From assembly GCF_947489355.1 (NCBI RefSeq), contig NZ_CANLDD010000032.1:1-49208 (forward strand): 49,208 nucleotides of DNA, given 5' to 3'. A program made the translations under genes and the position numbers. The stretch's first letter is position 1. Every line of letters begins with the position of its first letter. Of the stretch, positions 34,281-44,203 are shown piece by piece. The DNA comes from an uncultured Microbulbifer sp. Lineage in GTDB: Bacteria; Pseudomonadota; Gammaproteobacteria; Pseudomonadales; Cellvibrionaceae. The notes beneath the pieces are model-generated. The model was not told the origin of the DNA and searched no databases. It was given only the letters and a program-made list of their open reading frames with translations.

Positions 34281-35156
34281 ATGTCGGATCAACCCTATAC
34301 GCCGCCAAAAGTCTGGAAATGGGATACGGAAAGCGGGGGGCAGTTTGCGAACATCAATCGTCCGGTAGCGGGCGCTACCCATGAAAAAAAGCTGCCGCGC
34401 GGCAGGCAACCCATGCAGTTGTATTCACTCGCGACCCCGAATGGGGTTAAAGTCACGGTTATGCTGGAAGAGTTACTGGCACTCGGTTTTGAAGGTGCGG
34501 AGTACGATGCTCACCTGACGCGCATAACTGAGGGCGACCAGTTCGGCAGTGGTTTCGTGGAAATTAACCCCAATTCAAAAATTCCCGCCCTGGTGGACCA
34601 AAGCACTACACCGCCGATCCGGGTATTTGAGAGTGGCTCGATTCTACTCTATCTGTCAGAGAAGTTTGGCGCCTTCCTGCCACACACCCCGGAGCAGCGT
34701 ACCGAAGCCCTTAACTGGTTGTTTTGGCAGGTGGGTGCGGGCCCCTACCTGGGGGGTGGGTTTGGGCATTTCTACGCCTATGCGCCGGAAAAATACGAAT
34801 ACCCCATTAACCGCTTTGCGATGGAAGTAAAGCGGCAGATGGATGTTCTGGATCGACAGCTGGCAAAACACCCTTTTATTGCCGGGCGGGAATATACGAT
34901 TGCGGATATGGCCATCTGGCCCTGGTACGGCGCACTGGTGCGTAACGAAGCCTATGATGCCGCCGAGTTTCTCGATGCCAAAAGCTATCAGCACCTGAAC
35001 CGGTGGGTTGAAGATATTGCCGCGCGACCGGCGGTGATACGGGGGTGCATGGTCAACCGCACCTGGGGTGAACCCAGTGAGCAGTTGCATGAACGTCACG
35101 ATTCCAGTGATTTTGAGACAAAAACCCAGGACAAGATGCTCCAGGAGGGTGACTAG
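34281..35156 (+). CDS. yghU: Glutathione S-transferase-family disulfide-bond oxidoreductase, YghU type
   Basis: The product (291 residues) matches E. coli YghU throughout: PKVWKWDTESGGQFANINRP, LYSLATPNGVKVTVMLEELL, QFGSGFVEINPNSKIPAL, RVFESGSILLYLSEKFG, GGFGHFYAYAPEKYEY, and the end EQLHERHDSSDFETKTQDK. YghU binds two glutathiones and has disulphide reductase and peroxidase activity in the cytosol. The thioredoxin-fold N-terminal domain covers about residues 45-130, the helical domain the rest. The frame is open ten codons earlier, but the ATG at 34281 gives the conserved start MSDQPYTPPKVW. It is monocistronic. Confidence 0.96.
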   Translation: MSDQPYTPPKVWKWDTESGGQFANINRPVAGATHEKKLPRGRQPMQLYSLATPNGVKVTVMLEELLALGFEGAEYDAHLTRITEGDQFGSGFVEINPNSKIPALVDQSTTPPIRVFESGSILLYLSEKFGAFLPHTPEQRTEALNWLFWQVGAGPYLGGGFGHFYAYAPEKYEYPINRFAMEVKRQMDVLDRQLAKHPFIAGREYTIADMAIWPWYGALVRNEAYDAAEFLDAKSYQHLNRWVEDIAARPAVIRGCMVNRTWGEPSEQLHERHDSSDFETKTQDKMLQEGD

Positions 35157-35224
35157 CGGCGTGCCACTCCGGTCTACAGAGCCCCGCGCTGGTTGAAACT
35201 ACCATAGGGAATTGAGCAGCCCGG

Positions 35225-35467
35225 CTAGAAAGCGCGCAGAGAGTGCATCAGCTGTACCATCCGAGAAGTGCGTGGGAATCGCCACAATTTTTCGGTGGCA
35301 AAACCGGCAACGAACGCCAGGCCCAAGAGAATGGGCAGGGGAGTTGCCCGCAGACACCGGTAGACTTGCTGTCGCTGCCGGTCGGCTATGCACAGCAGAC
35401 TCTGGCGCTGTTTCTCAGTATCCTGGCTGCACTGCCGGATTTGCTTATTTAATTGTCTCAGTGACAT
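35225..35467 (-). CDS. YqjK-like small membrane protein
   Basis: The product (80 residues) has a Gln/Arg-rich helical first half (LNKQIRQCSQDTEKQRQSLL) and one membrane segment (PLPILLGLAFVAGFATEKLW). Size, order and position as third gene after the YqjD- and YqjE-like genes correspond to yqjK, though sequence similarity is weak. It overlaps the end of the preceding gene by 23 bp, so the two are translationally coupled. Confidence 0.6.
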   Translation of the reverse strand: MSLRQLNKQIRQCSQDTEKQRQSLLCIADRQRQQVYRCLRATPLPILLGLAFVAGFATEKLWRFPRTSRMVQLMHSLRAF

Positions 35468-35933
35468 CGTTTAAAGCCTCTCTGATCTGCCGTTTGGTTT
35501 CTTCGAATCCGAGCAGTGGGCGCAGTTTTTGCTGGTAGACCAGGACCCCGATAAAAATAACTGCTTGTATTAATACGAAGACCAGAAACCCAAGATACAC
35601 CGATTGGGAGAAGTAATAGGTAATTAAGCCCACCCCCCCGCAAAGGCTCACGAGTAGGGCTGTGCCCAGAGGCACCAGCATCAGTTGAAGAAAAATCAGG
35701 CGTTTGCCGGCGGTTAAGGTTCTATCCAGTTCCAGCTGGAACAGTTTCTGGATATTGGCCAACCAGGCAGTCAATAGTACCAACATGGCTTCGGCACGGG
35801 CCAAAGTCATTTCCAGGCGGTTGTCAGCCCCCTCGCTGTGGTCGTCCTGACCGGCGGGCTTATCCCGGCTGCCTCCTCGTGTTGTAGAGTCGGGATTTAC
35901 GCCAGATGCCTGGGATTTTTTTTCAGTGCCCAT
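35445..35933 (-). CDS. YqjE-family (phage holin-like) membrane protein
   Basis: The product (162 residues) has a charged, probably unfolded start, then an amphipathic helix (LARAEAMLVLLTAWLANIQKLFQLEL) and two membrane helices (LMLVPLGTALLVSLCGGVGLI and GFLVFVLIQAVIFIGVLVYQ). The pair of helices with the ending RPLLGFEETKRQIREAL is typical of YqjE/phage-holin-superfamily III proteins. The Met at 35933 was chosen over the longer frame because GGAAGA stands ten bases before it. It lies 37 bp after the YqjD-like gene. Confidence 0.78.
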   Translation of the reverse strand: MGTEKKSQASGVNPDSTTRGGSRDKPAGQDDHSEGADNRLEMTLARAEAMLVLLTAWLANIQKLFQLELDRTLTAGKRLIFLQLMLVPLGTALLVSLCGGVGLITYYFSQSVYLGFLVFVLIQAVIFIGVLVYQQKLRPLLGFEETKRQIREALNDVTETIK

Positions 35934-35970
35934 GTTGCGAATATTCTTCCCTGTTGAAAAAAGAAAAAAG

Positions 35971-36222
35971 TTATTTAAGGAGCTTGGCGATAACCCAGCC
36001 GACCATAAAAGCACAACCTACTGCCAAAATCGGGCGTTCCCTGACCGAGGATTCCGCCTTTTGCATAACATCGGTAGCGCGTTGTCTCTGGGTTTCAACA
36101 GAGGACTTGGCTCTCTGTTTCAGGTTTTCCGCGGCCTCTGAGGCAGCCTCCCCTGCGAGATTGTAAGCCTGTTGCAGCTTTTTCTTGCTGGAATTTGTCT
36201 GTGGAGCTCTTGCGGTTGCCAT
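35971..36222 (-). CDS. YqjD/ElaB-family (DUF883) membrane protein
   Basis: The product (83 residues) has a long charged amphipathic helix (LQQAYNLAGEAASEAAENLK ... SSVETQRQRATDVMQKAE) and a C-terminal membrane anchor (VRERPILAVGCAFMVGWVIAKLL). This is the layout of E. coli YqjD and ElaB, inner-membrane proteins that bind ribosomes through their N-terminus and are made in stationary phase under RpoS. AAGGAG precedes the ATG. First gene of a yqjD-yqjE-yqjK-type operon. Confidence 0.85.
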   Translation of the reverse strand: MATARAPQTNSSKKKLQQAYNLAGEAASEAAENLKQRAKSSVETQRQRATDVMQKAESSVRERPILAVGCAFMVGWVIAKLLK

Positions 36223-36582
36223 TGGGGTTTCTCCTTTTCAGGGGTTGATTGCTGATTGCCGACGCATTGTATAGTCGCGCCGGCGAATTCCCACTCGGAC
36301 AGGTAGTTTTAATAGGGTAATAGAAAATAATCACTGTAGATTTTTCATGAAAAAAGTTATATCAAGTGCCCGCAGGGCCGCTTGCGGTAGCAGTGTTGAA
36401 GTGGGGGCAATGCTGAGGATAAGCTTCTGGTTGGTGCAGGGCTCAGGGGGTGAAAATCAAACCGGAATGGATGACCTCCTCTCGCCCTGCAGGGACTGAC
36501 CCGGCAATCGAATCGGGTTTTCATAACCAATGAGGTAATCGCCCTATGTCTTTCGGCGCAACCGCGAGAACTTGTGCGTGAC
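36223..36582. other. Intergenic stretch, no gene seen
   Basis: About 360 bp that should contain the promoter of the YqjD-type operon (AT-rich block around 36300-36350) and the end region of the dehydrogenase gene. No gene, repeat or terminator was recognised. Confidence 0.45.
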
Positions 36583-37524
36583 TCACAGAATGGCATCCCG
36601 TTTCCAGGTTTTTATATTGTCCACCACGCCATCGAGAAGCCGCTGGCGGCTCTCACGGCTGATCCAGGCGTTGTGAGGGGTGATAATCAGGTTGGGGATA
36701 TCGCTGTCCAGCAGGGGGTGGTTCTCCGGTGGTGGCTCTTTGTTGAGCACATCCAGCGCGGCGCCTCCCAAGTGCCCACTGCGCAGCGCATCGGCCAGGG
36801 CCTCCTCATCGACCAAACCGCCGCGGGCGGTATTCACCAGTAGAGCGCCGGGTTTCATGGCTGCGATAAAGGGGCGGTCGATCAATTTTTCTGTCTCCGC
36901 GGTGAGGGGACAGTGCAAGCTGATGACATCCGATTCAGCCTGCAGTTGTACCAGGGGAATCCGGTTGTTTTGTATTTTGCCGCGGAGGGACTCGGCGACC
37001 AACACCCGCATCCCCAGAGCCTGCCCAAGCCTGGCAACACTCTGCCCCAGTGCCCCATAGCCGATAATACCGAGAGTCTTGCCAGCCAGCTCTATCACCG
37101 GGTAATCCAGCAGGCAGAAAATCTCAGACCGGCTCCAGCGTCCGTCCATTACGTCCCGGTGGTAGCGGTACCAGCGGGAGGCGAGGGCCAGGATCAGTGC
37201 CAGGGTGTGCTGTGGCACAGAGGCACCGGCATAACCTTTGACATTGCGCACGGCAATGCCGAGATCCCGTGCGGCCTCCAGGTCGATATTGTTGGTGCCG
37301 GTGGCACAGACACAGATGAGTTTGAGATGGGATGCCCGTGTCAAAAGCGGGCGATCCAGGATCACCTTGTTGGTGATTACTACTTGGGCATCGACGATGC
37401 GTCCGGCAGTTTCGCTGGCGGAAGTGGTATCGTAGAAATCCCAGTGGTCTAGACTGTTTTGCAGGGCCGACGTGTCCAGTTCCTCGAGCTTCATTGTCAA
37501 CGCGTCCAGAAATACGCCGCGCAT
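36583..37524 (-). CDS. D-2-hydroxyacid dehydrogenase (glycerate/hydroxypyruvate type)
   Basis: The product (313 residues) is an NAD(P)-dependent D-isomer-specific 2-hydroxyacid dehydrogenase. It shows the dinucleotide motif LGIIGYGALGQSVARLGQAL, the substrate-binding ATGTNNIDLEAARDLGI and VRNVKGYAGASVPQHTLALI, LLVNTARGGLVDEEALADAL with the catalytic Arg upstream, and the acid/base His in ITPHNAW. The closest known enzymes reduce hydroxypyruvate or glyoxylate, but specificity cannot be fixed from sequence. The Met at 37524 follows GGAG by five bases. A perfect inverted repeat (37538-37560) lies just upstream, between this gene and the divergent EamA transporter gene, and may control both. Confidence 0.88.
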   Translation of the reverse strand: MRGVFLDALTMKLEELDTSALQNSLDHWDFYDTTSASETAGRIVDAQVVITNKVILDRPLLTRASHLKLICVCATGTNNIDLEAARDLGIAVRNVKGYAGASVPQHTLALILALASRWYRYHRDVMDGRWSRSEIFCLLDYPVIELAGKTLGIIGYGALGQSVARLGQALGMRVLVAESLRGKIQNNRIPLVQLQAESDVISLHCPLTAETEKLIDRPFIAAMKPGALLVNTARGGLVDEEALADALRSGHLGGAALDVLNKEPPPENHPLLDSDIPNLIITPHNAWISRESRQRLLDGVVDNIKTWKRDAIL

Positions 37525-37537
37525 AGGGTCTCCTTGG

Positions 37538-37560
37538 TATCTGTACATAAGGTACAGATA
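37538..37560. promoter_or_regulatory. Perfect 9+9 inverted repeat between divergent genes
   Basis: TATCTGTAC (37538-37546) and GTACAGATA (37552-37560) are exact complements around ATAAG. The site lies 14 bp before the dehydrogenase start and about 117 bp before the EamA start, so a bound dimeric regulator would block or direct the dehydrogenase promoter. TGTAC-N5-GTACA is a half-site spacing compatible with GntR- or TetR-type regulators; no regulator gene is present next to it. Confidence 0.6.
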
Positions 37561-37676
37561 TGCTATGGCAGTGGGCGCCGAATGCAATGGCGACTCCCGA
37601 GTATGGCGCGCTGAGTCCGGTGTGCATGACTACGGTGCGTTCGTGAGCCCTTCTGTTGTTATTGAAAAGGGCGTTT

Positions 37677-38579
37677 ATGGGAATATCGATAACCGCTGCA
37701 GCTCTGGTTCTGGTATCGGCATTTCTACACGCGGGTTGGAATCTACTAGGAAAGTCCCGCACCCCTTCCCCGGCATTTTTCTGCATCGCCACGCTCAGTG
37801 TAGGCCTGCTGCTGCTGCCCCTGGCTATTTGGGTCTTACAGCAGGCAAAGGCACTGCCCAGTGCGTTCTGGTTGTTGTTGGTGGGCAGTGGTTTTTGCCA
37901 AATGGTCTACATGGGCAGTCTGGCGCTGGCCTACCAGCGCGCCAACATGGGGCTTGTGTACCCCATTGCGCGGGCGCTGCCGGTGCTGTTGGTGGCGGTG
38001 GCCACGGTTCTGTTGGGCCAGCGGCTGCCGGGATTGGCCTGGGTGGGGATGATGTTGGTCACACTCGGTTGCCTGCTGGTTCCCCTGGTGTATTTTCGCC
38101 AATGGCACTGGCGGGCTTACTGGCGCGCGGACTGTGCCTGGGCACTGATGTCGGCGCTGGGTACCGTCGGCTATTCCCTTGCAGACAAAGGGGCGTTGAT
38201 TTATCTGGAAACGGCACTCGATGGTGCGGTAACACCTTTGGCAATGGCCTACAGCTACCTGGGCATGCAGTTTTTTGCCTGTGGGATATGGCTGCTTTTG
38301 GGTTGTCTGGGAAAGCGCGGGCGCGTCCAGTTGGCACTGAGTTTGGGGGATTTGAAGCTGGGAGCCTTGACAGGCCTGATAATGGGGGTGACCTACGGCC
38401 TGGTACTGCTGGCGATGACCATGACGGAAAATGTGAGCTACGTGGTGGCCCTGCGCCAGCTCAGTATTCCTCTGGGGGTTGGGATGGGGATTTGGTTGTT
38501 AAAGGAACCGGCGCACAGGCCCCAGCTGCTGGGCGTGGGGCTGGTGTGTGCCGGGTTGATTGCGGTGTCTCTGCGTTAG
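37677..38579 (+). CDS. EamA-family (DMT) transporter
   Basis: The product (300 residues) has ten predicted membrane helices in two EamA repeats. The first includes FLHAGWNLLGKSRTPSPAFF and ALAYQRANMGLVYPIARALP ending VLLGQRLPGLAWVGMMLVTLGCL; the second LGTVGYSLADKGALIYLE to VVALRQLSIPLGVGMGIWLL, KEPAHRPQLLGVGLVCAGLI. Members export or import small metabolites, often amino acids. The ATG at 37677 with AAAAGGG upstream is preferred to the TTG at 37656. It diverges from the hydroxyacid dehydrogenase gene across the inverted repeat, which hints at a shared substrate. Confidence 0.9.
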   Translation: MGISITAAALVLVSAFLHAGWNLLGKSRTPSPAFFCIATLSVGLLLLPLAIWVLQQAKALPSAFWLLLVGSGFCQMVYMGSLALAYQRANMGLVYPIARALPVLLVAVATVLLGQRLPGLAWVGMMLVTLGCLLVPLVYFRQWHWRAYWRADCAWALMSALGTVGYSLADKGALIYLETALDGAVTPLAMAYSYLGMQFFACGIWLLLGCLGKRGRVQLALSLGDLKLGALTGLIMGVTYGLVLLAMTMTENVSYVVALRQLSIPLGVGMGIWLLKEPAHRPQLLGVGLVCAGLIAVSLR

Positions 38580-38598
38580 GGCCGGGTAGCCTTGGCCA

Positions 38599-40626
38599 TT
38601 ACATCACGCGCATGCCCGGTTTGGCGCCCTTATGGGGTTCGAGAATCCACAGATCCTTGCCGCCGGGACCCGCGGCCAGCACCATTCCTTCGCTAACCCC
38701 AAAGCGCATTTTGCGCGGTGCCAGGTTGGCGACCATTACTGTGTGCTTGCCCTCCAACTCCTCCGGTGTGTAGGCGCTTTTGATACCGGCAAACACCTGG
38801 CGGGTTTCGCCTCCCAGGTCCAGGCTTAGCCGCAGCAGTTTGCCGGCGCCCTCCACGTACTCGGCTTTGGCAATCAGGGCGATGCGCAGGTCCACTTTGG
38901 CGAAATCGTCAAACTGGATCTGCTCGGCGATGGGGTTTTCGGCCAGTGGGCCGGTGGCCGCTTTGGCTTCGGCCTGCAGTTGCACCAGGGATTCTTTGGC
39001 GGCATCCATCACCGCGTCCACCTGGGTTTTCTCCACGCGCTGCAGCAGCGGCTTAAATTTCTTGATCTCGTGGCCTGCCAGCGGGGTGGTGGCGTGCTTC
39101 CAGTCCAATTCACTATTGAGGAACTCCGCTGCTTTTTGCGCGGTATTGGGCAGCACCGGTGCCAGCCAGGTGATCAGGGCACGGAACATATTCACCCCCT
39201 GGGAACAGATCGCCAGGACTTCCGCCCCGCTGCCCTCCTGTTTAGCCAGGGACCAGGGTGCCTTGTCGGCAATCCAGGCATTGGCGGCGTCAGCCAGAGC
39301 CATAATGTCGCGCATGGCGCGGGCGTATTCGCGCTGCTCGTAATAGTTGGCAATGCGTGGGGCGGCTTCAATAAACTGATTCCACAGCTTTCCGTCGGCC
39401 AGCCCGATAGCCAGTTTGCCACCAGCTTTGCTCACAAACTTGGCGGTGCGCGAGGCGATATTGACAACTTTGCCCACCAAGTCGGAATTTACCTTGGCGA
39501 TAAAGTCGTCCAGGTTCAGGTCCAGGTCGTCCACGCCCGCGGTGAGCTTGGTGGCGAAGTAGTAGCGCAGGTACTCCGGATTGAGATGATCCAGGTAGTT
39601 ACGGGCGTTGATAAAGGTGCCGCGGGACTTGGACATCTTCTTGCCGTTCACTGTGAGGAAGCCATGGACGCACACCTTGCTGGGGGTGCGCAACTCCGCG
39701 GAGTTGAGCATTGCCGGCCAGAAGAGCGCGTGGAAGTTAACGATATCCTTGCCGATAAAGTGGTAAACCTCGGCCGCGCTGTCTTTCCTCCAATATTCCA
39801 GCCAATCCCTGCCAATGTGGTCGCAGTAGTTTTTCAAGCTGGCCAGGTAGCCAATGGGGGCATCCAGCCAGACATAGAAGTATTTGCCCGGTGCATCCGG
39901 GATTTCAAAGCCGAAATAAGGGGCGTCGCGGGAAATATCCCACTCCTGCAGGCCCTCTTCCAGCCACTCAGCTAGCTTGTTGGCGACCTCATCCTGCAGG
40001 GTGCCGGAGCGGGTCCAATTGCGCAGGAATTGGGTAAAGGCGGGCAGGGTGAAGAAGAAATGCTCGGACTCTTTTTCTACCGGAGTAGTGCCGGAGATGG
40101 CGGAGACCGGATCGATCAGTTCGGTGGGGCTGTATGTGGCGCCGCAGACCTCACAGTTATCACCGTATTGGTCGGGGGTGCTGCAGTGCGGGCAGGTACC
40201 TCTGATATAGCGGTCCGCCAGGAACAGCTGTTTTTCCGGATCGAAGGCTTGGGTGATGGTGCGCGAGGCGATATGGCCATTGTCGCTGAGGCGCCGGTAG
40301 ATCATGGAGGACAGCTCGCGGTTCTCCTCAGAGTGGGTGGAGTGGTAGTTGTCCACCGCGATCAGGAAGTCGGCGAAATCCCGCTCGTGTTCTGCCTGCA
40401 TACGGGCTATATGCTGTTGCGGGGTAAGGCCCAGCTGTTCAGCCTTGAGCATGATCGCGGTGCCGTGTGCGTCATCGGCACAGAGATACAGACAATCGTT
40501 GCCGCGGGTGCGCTGGAAACGCGCCCAGATATCAGTCTGGATATATTCGAGTACGTGGCCCAGGTGCAGGGAGCCATTGGCGTAGGGGAGTGCGCTGGTG
40601 ACTAGGATTTTGCGCGTATCGGACAT
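38599..40626 (-). CDS. metG: Methionyl-tRNA synthetase
   Basis: The product (675 residues, E. coli MetG 677) charges tRNA-Met. The class I motifs are [18 protein letters not shown] (HIGH region, near residue 14) and KKMSKSRG (KMSKS, about 335); the zinc knuckle is formed by CPHC and CEVC around residues 140-165. The C-terminal about 110 residues form the OB-fold tRNA-binding domain ([20 protein letters not shown] to [20 protein letters not shown]), used for dimerisation. MSDTRKIL at 40626 was taken as start; MEKP at 40638 is an alternative. It is divergent from apbC, the arrangement usual in gammaproteobacteria. Confidence 0.97.
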   Translation of the reverse strand: MSDTRKILVTSALPYANGSLHLGHVLEYIQTDIWARFQRTRGNDCLYLCADDAHGTAIMLKAEQLGLTPQQHIARMQAEHERDFADFLIAVDNYHSTHSEENRELSSMIYRRLSDNGHIASRTITQAFDPEKQLFLADRYIRGTCPHCSTPDQYGDNCEVCGATYSPTELIDPVSAISGTTPVEKESEHFFFTLPAFTQFLRNWTRSGTLQDEVANKLAEWLEEGLQEWDISRDAPYFGFEIPDAPGKYFYVWLDAPIGYLASLKNYCDHIGRDWLEYWRKDSAAEVYHFIGKDIVNFHALFWPAMLNSAELRTPSKVCVHGFLTVNGKKMSKSRGTFINARNYLDHLNPEYLRYYFATKLTAGVDDLDLNLDDFIAKVNSDLVGKVVNIASRTAKFVSKAGGKLAIGLADGKLWNQFIEAAPRIANYYEQREYARAMRDIMALADAANAWIADKAPWSLAKQEGSGAEVLAICSQGVNMFRALITWLAPVLPNTAQKAAEFLNSELDWKHATTPLAGHEIKKFKPLLQRVEKTQVDAVMDAAKESLVQLQAEAKAATGPLAENPIAEQIQFDDFAKVDLRIALIAKAEYVEGAGKLLRLSLDLGGETRQVFAGIKSAYTPEELEGKHTVMVANLAPRKMRFGVSEGMVLAAGPGGKDLWILEPHKGAKPGMRVM

Positions 40627-40836
40627 CGGTTTTTCCATCGCTGAGGGGTTGTGGCCAGAGGCTCCGCTGGAGGGGACGGAGATTGTCAAAAGACCGCGGA
40701 ATATAGCAGATTTGAACTATGCCGGGGAGATGGGATCGCGCGCCCACGGCATGACCGGATTGATCCGGTCGCTGGCCTTGGCGCGGATCATTCGAGACAA
40801 TGCAAGTTGGACAAGAAGCAGCGAGAGGGGAATACC

Positions 40837-41988
40837 GTGAGCGATCGTCATCACGACCATGAAGGACTGTCACAGGAAGTTCAGGCAGAGCTGGAGCGTT
40901 TGGCTGAGTGCCTTGGTCAATTGCACGACCCGGTCAGCGGTTTACCGCTGGATGCGCTGGATGCGGAAATAGAAGTGGGTTTTGAAGGGGACGGGGTCTT
41001 TGCCGGTATTACCCTCGGGTACCCTTGTGCGAGCGAGGAGGAGCACTGGCGCGAGCGGGTGTTGAAAGCGTGCGAACCCCTGTTGAAAGGGGGCCCTTTG
41101 GCCGGCAGTAGCTTACAGTTTGAGCTGTTCAGCGACATTCCTGCAAATTCCGTTGCAAATGTGCCTGAATCCTTACGCGGTGTAAAAAATATTGTTGCAG
41201 TGGCCTCCGGTAAGGGTGGCGTGGGGAAATCCACCACTGCGGTAAACCTGGCTCTGGCCCTGTCGGCAGAAGGCGCCAGTGTAGGGCTCTTGGATGCGGA
41301 TATTTACGGCCCGAGTCTGCCTACCATGCTCGGTACTGAGGGTGTGTGCCCTCAGGTTAAAGAACAGAAAAGTTTCGTGCCGGTGACTGTTCAGGGCATT
41401 GAGACCATGTCCCTGGGCTACCTGATGACAGAGGACACCCCCGCTGTCTGGCGCGGCCCTATGGCCAGTGGTGCGCTCAACCAGATTCTTACGCAAACCC
41501 TCTGGTGTGATGCCAAAGGCGAGTTGGATTACCTGATCGTGGACATGCCCCCCGGCACCGGGGACATCCAACTGACATTGGCACAAAAAACCACCTTGGC
41601 CGGTGCCGTGATTGTAACCACTCCCCAGGATCTTGCGCTGAAAGATGCCATAAAAGGTGTGGAGATGTTTCGCAAGGTTTCGGTGCCGGTGCTCGGTATC
41701 GTGGAGAACATGGCACTGCACACCTGTTCCAAGTGTGGCCACAGCGAACCTGTTTTCGGCACTGGCGGTGGTGCGCGCATTGCGGAGCAGTACAATACGC
41801 ACCTGCTTGGAGCACTTCCCCTGGCACAGAAAATCCGCGAGGACGCAGACAGTGGGCATCCCAGTGTTATCGCGGATCCGGAGGGAGAGATCGCCGGTTT
41901 TTATCGACAAATAGCACGCAGAATGGCAGCTGAGATCTGGTTAAACAACACTGGTGATGAGGCGTTGCCAGAAATCGAAATTAGTTGA
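40837..41988 (+). CDS. apbC: Iron-sulfur cluster carrier/assembly ATPase ApbC (Mrp)
   Basis: The product (383 residues) is a P-loop ATPase that carries Fe-S clusters to target enzymes. An N-terminal DUF59-like domain (LPLDALDAEIEVGFEGDGVF) precedes the deviant Walker A GKGGVGKSTTAVNLALALS, the DADIYGPSLP switch, IVDMPPGTGDIQLTL (Walker B) and the cluster-binding CxxC in TCSKCGHSEPVFG. The GTG at 40837 is preceded by GAGGGG; the open frame further upstream overlaps metG leader sequence and is not coding. Divergent from metG. Confidence 0.95.
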   Translation: MSDRHHDHEGLSQEVQAELERLAECLGQLHDPVSGLPLDALDAEIEVGFEGDGVFAGITLGYPCASEEEHWRERVLKACEPLLKGGPLAGSSLQFELFSDIPANSVANVPESLRGVKNIVAVASGKGGVGKSTTAVNLALALSAEGASVGLLDADIYGPSLPTMLGTEGVCPQVKEQKSFVPVTVQGIETMSLGYLMTEDTPAVWRGPMASGALNQILTQTLWCDAKGELDYLIVDMPPGTGDIQLTLAQKTTLAGAVIVTTPQDLALKDAIKGVEMFRKVSVPVLGIVENMALHTCSKCGHSEPVFGTGGGARIAEQYNTHLLGALPLAQKIREDADSGHPSVIADPEGEIAGFYRQIARRMAAEIWLNNTGDEALPEIEIS

Positions 41989-42601
41989 GCGCAATCGCGA
42001 TGCCGGTCACAAAGAAGTGATTTTTTGTTTTTTTGGGTTTTTCGCGGATTGATTTGTCCCTATATTGACGCTCCCGGTGCGCCCCTTGTGGAAATCCCAG
42101 TTACGTGAAAGGGGTGTCAAGTGTGTGCGGGGTCGCTAGCCCTGCCACGGTTTTTCAACTGCCGGCATTTGCAGAGAATACGAGAGATATAATAATCACT
42201 GTTGGTTTTGCGTTATTTATTAGCCAGCCGCTCTCGATCCTGCTGAACCTGGATTGATACTCCACAATTGCTGCTGCCCTGTCGACGTTGTCGGAAAAAT
42301 CCGGTACTGATACTGTATTCTTGCCGTGACGGTCAGGATTGTCTGGGGATTTATTCCTCGCGGACAACCGGAATAACTGTCCTGAGTGGCACACACAAAC
42401 CGGTAAAATCCCTTCGCATAGGTTTCTGCGTATTGTGGACAACACACCGGCAGGTCAGCGCTTAGCTGATATGGCCTGCAGTGATACTGTGAGGGGCGTG
42501 AGGGAAAAGCGCTTGACGAGCCTGGTTAGAAAACACGGTGGGGAGGTAGGAAACAGGCGTTACTGAAGCGGTAATTCATAAAAAAATAGGCGAAAGCATG
42601 G
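41989..42601. other. Intergenic stretch, no gene seen
   Basis: About 610 bp after apbC. It opens with a T-rich segment (a run of T near 42020-42047) without a good stem, then unremarkable sequence. Short frames on both strands are not gene-like. No repeats or RNA genes recognised. Confidence 0.4.
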
Positions 42602-43012
42602 ATGCTGGCATCAATGAATTTTCATATCAGTTATCGATCGGTGGGTGGCGTGGCGCGGGTGCTGTTTTATGGGCCAGTGGGATTTGCAGAGAAAATGGAG
42701 GCCTCGGCCCGCCTGGTAGAAAAATATCGCCACAGGGTGCCGCTGCGCGTGTTGCTGGACTTGCGCTATGCGCGTTCCAAAGTCACTTTAGAGGAGCAGC
42801 GGCAGTTTACCAGTTACATTGCGGAACACCCGGTGCTGCGGCGAGCCTATATTGCCGTGCTGCACCCGCGCAGCCGCTGCACCGTGCCGCTGGCAACGCG
42901 GGGTTGTTTATTTCGACACAGTTCTAGGGAATTTGTCGCCGAGGCCGAAGCCGAGGCCTGGCTCTCCCGGATCAAGGGCGCACCCAGGCCTGTGGCGCTT
43001 CAGTCGCTATAA
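42602..43012 (+). CDS. STAS-like/SpoIIAA-like small protein, function unknown
   Basis: The product (136 residues) has alternating strands and helices: [20 protein letters not shown], then [20 protein letters not shown] and [22 protein letters not shown]. The order and the conserved strand LRVLLDLR recall the SpoIIAA-like/STAS fold, in which such proteins bind lipids or act as regulators, but identity is tentative. Either the first Met or the Met at 42614 may be used. The last 13 bp overlap the end of trhO on the opposite strand (convergent genes). Confidence 0.55.
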   Translation: MLASMNFHISYRSVGGVARVLFYGPVGFAEKMEASARLVEKYRHRVPLRVLLDLRYARSKVTLEEQRQFTSYIAEHPVLRRAYIAVLHPRSRCTVPLATRGCLFRHSSREFVAEAEAEAWLSRIKGAPRPVALQSL

Positions 43013-44013
43013 GCCCGCTGCGGGGTTTGTGCCGGTTGGGATTGTGCCTGGCGGAGGCGCTCTTCTCTTTTTTGCTGGCGCTTGTCGACTATCAGGTCCC
43101 GAACATCCTGGCCCATATGCTGTTCACCGCGCTGCTTTGCCAACTGGATCTGCTTTTCGCGTTCGCGAAATCGGGCGCGGTCGGCTTCCTCCACCTTGTC
43201 GTGACAGTGGGGGCAGCTGACTCCCTGCTCGAACAGTGGAGATTGTTGGTCTTCTTGGGTGATCGGCATACGGCAAGCGTTGCACTGGTTGTAATGACCG
43301 CGTTCCAGGTCGTGGTTGACAGTGACCCGCTCATCAAAGACGAAGCACTCGCCCTCCCACAGGGACATCTCCCTGGGTACTTCTTCGAGGTACTTCAGGA
43401 TACCACCGCGGAGGTGGTAGACTTCCTCAAAGCCCTGTTCTTTCATATAGGCTGTGGATTTTTCGCAACGAATGCCGCCGGTGCAGAACATGGCGACCTT
43501 CTTGTGCCTGGCCGGGTCCAGGTTCTCTTTGATGTACTGGGGAAACCCGCGGAAGGTGTCGGTCTTCGGGTTGATGGCATCCTTGAAAGTGCCCACCTGG
43601 AATTCATAGTCGTTGCGAGTGTCCACCACGACGACCTCCGGGTCGCTGATCAGAGCATTCCAGTCTTTGGGTTCGACGTAGGTGCCCACCACACACAGGG
43701 GGTCAATACCCTCCACACCCATGGTGACAATTTCCCTTTTCAGCTTGACCTTGCTGCGCAGGAAGGGCATCTCGTCAGTGAAGGACTCCTTGTAGTCCAG
43801 CTCAGCCAGGCGCTGATCGGATTTTAAGTAGGATAGAAGTGCATCTATGCCATCGCGGTGACCGGCAACAGTGCCATTGACCCCTTCACGGGCGAGTAGC
43901 AGAGTGCCACGTATACGGTTTTTCAGCATGACATGCAGCAGGGGCGTGCGCAGGGACTCAAAATCCTCCAGACTGACGAACTTGTAAAGTGCGCATACAA
44001 CGAATTGATCCAT
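43000..44013 (-). CDS. trhO: tRNA uridine(34) hydroxylase TrhO (rhodanese family)
   Basis: The product (337 residues; E. coli YceA/TrhO 350) makes 5-hydroxyuridine at the wobble position of tRNAs in an O2-dependent way. It has the N-terminal ferredoxin-like domain ([20 protein letters not shown]), the rhodanese domain with [20 protein letters not shown], and the catalytic loop [20 protein letters not shown], then the conserved [13 protein letters not shown] and a zinc-binding-like CNACRMPI...CPHCHDK tail. The C-terminus ends in a charged helix. Convergent with and slightly overlapping the preceding small gene. Confidence 0.96.
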   Translation of the reverse strand: MDQFVVCALYKFVSLEDFESLRTPLLHVMLKNRIRGTLLLAREGVNGTVAGHRDGIDALLSYLKSDQRLAELDYKESFTDEMPFLRSKVKLKREIVTMGVEGIDPLCVVGTYVEPKDWNALISDPEVVVVDTRNDYEFQVGTFKDAINPKTDTFRGFPQYIKENLDPARHKKVAMFCTGGIRCEKSTAYMKEQGFEEVYHLRGGILKYLEEVPREMSLWEGECFVFDERVTVNHDLERGHYNQCNACRMPITQEDQQSPLFEQGVSCPHCHDKVEEADRARFREREKQIQLAKQRGEQHMGQDVRDLIVDKRQQKREERLRQAQSQPAQTPQRAYSD

Positions 44014-44203
44014 GGTACTTCCTTATTTGCGGGCCGGAGCGTAAATCCGGAGCAGAAAAAATCAGTGTGGATTTTATCGTAAAAAAACAGCTTGTCGTAC
44101 CTTTGACTGGCAGTTTACAGCTGTCCCGGCTGGCGGTTGACCGGAAGGCCGCAACTTGTCAAAGTTCTGGTTGAAATTTCAGGGCCTGAGTGAGGAGAAC
44201 CCT

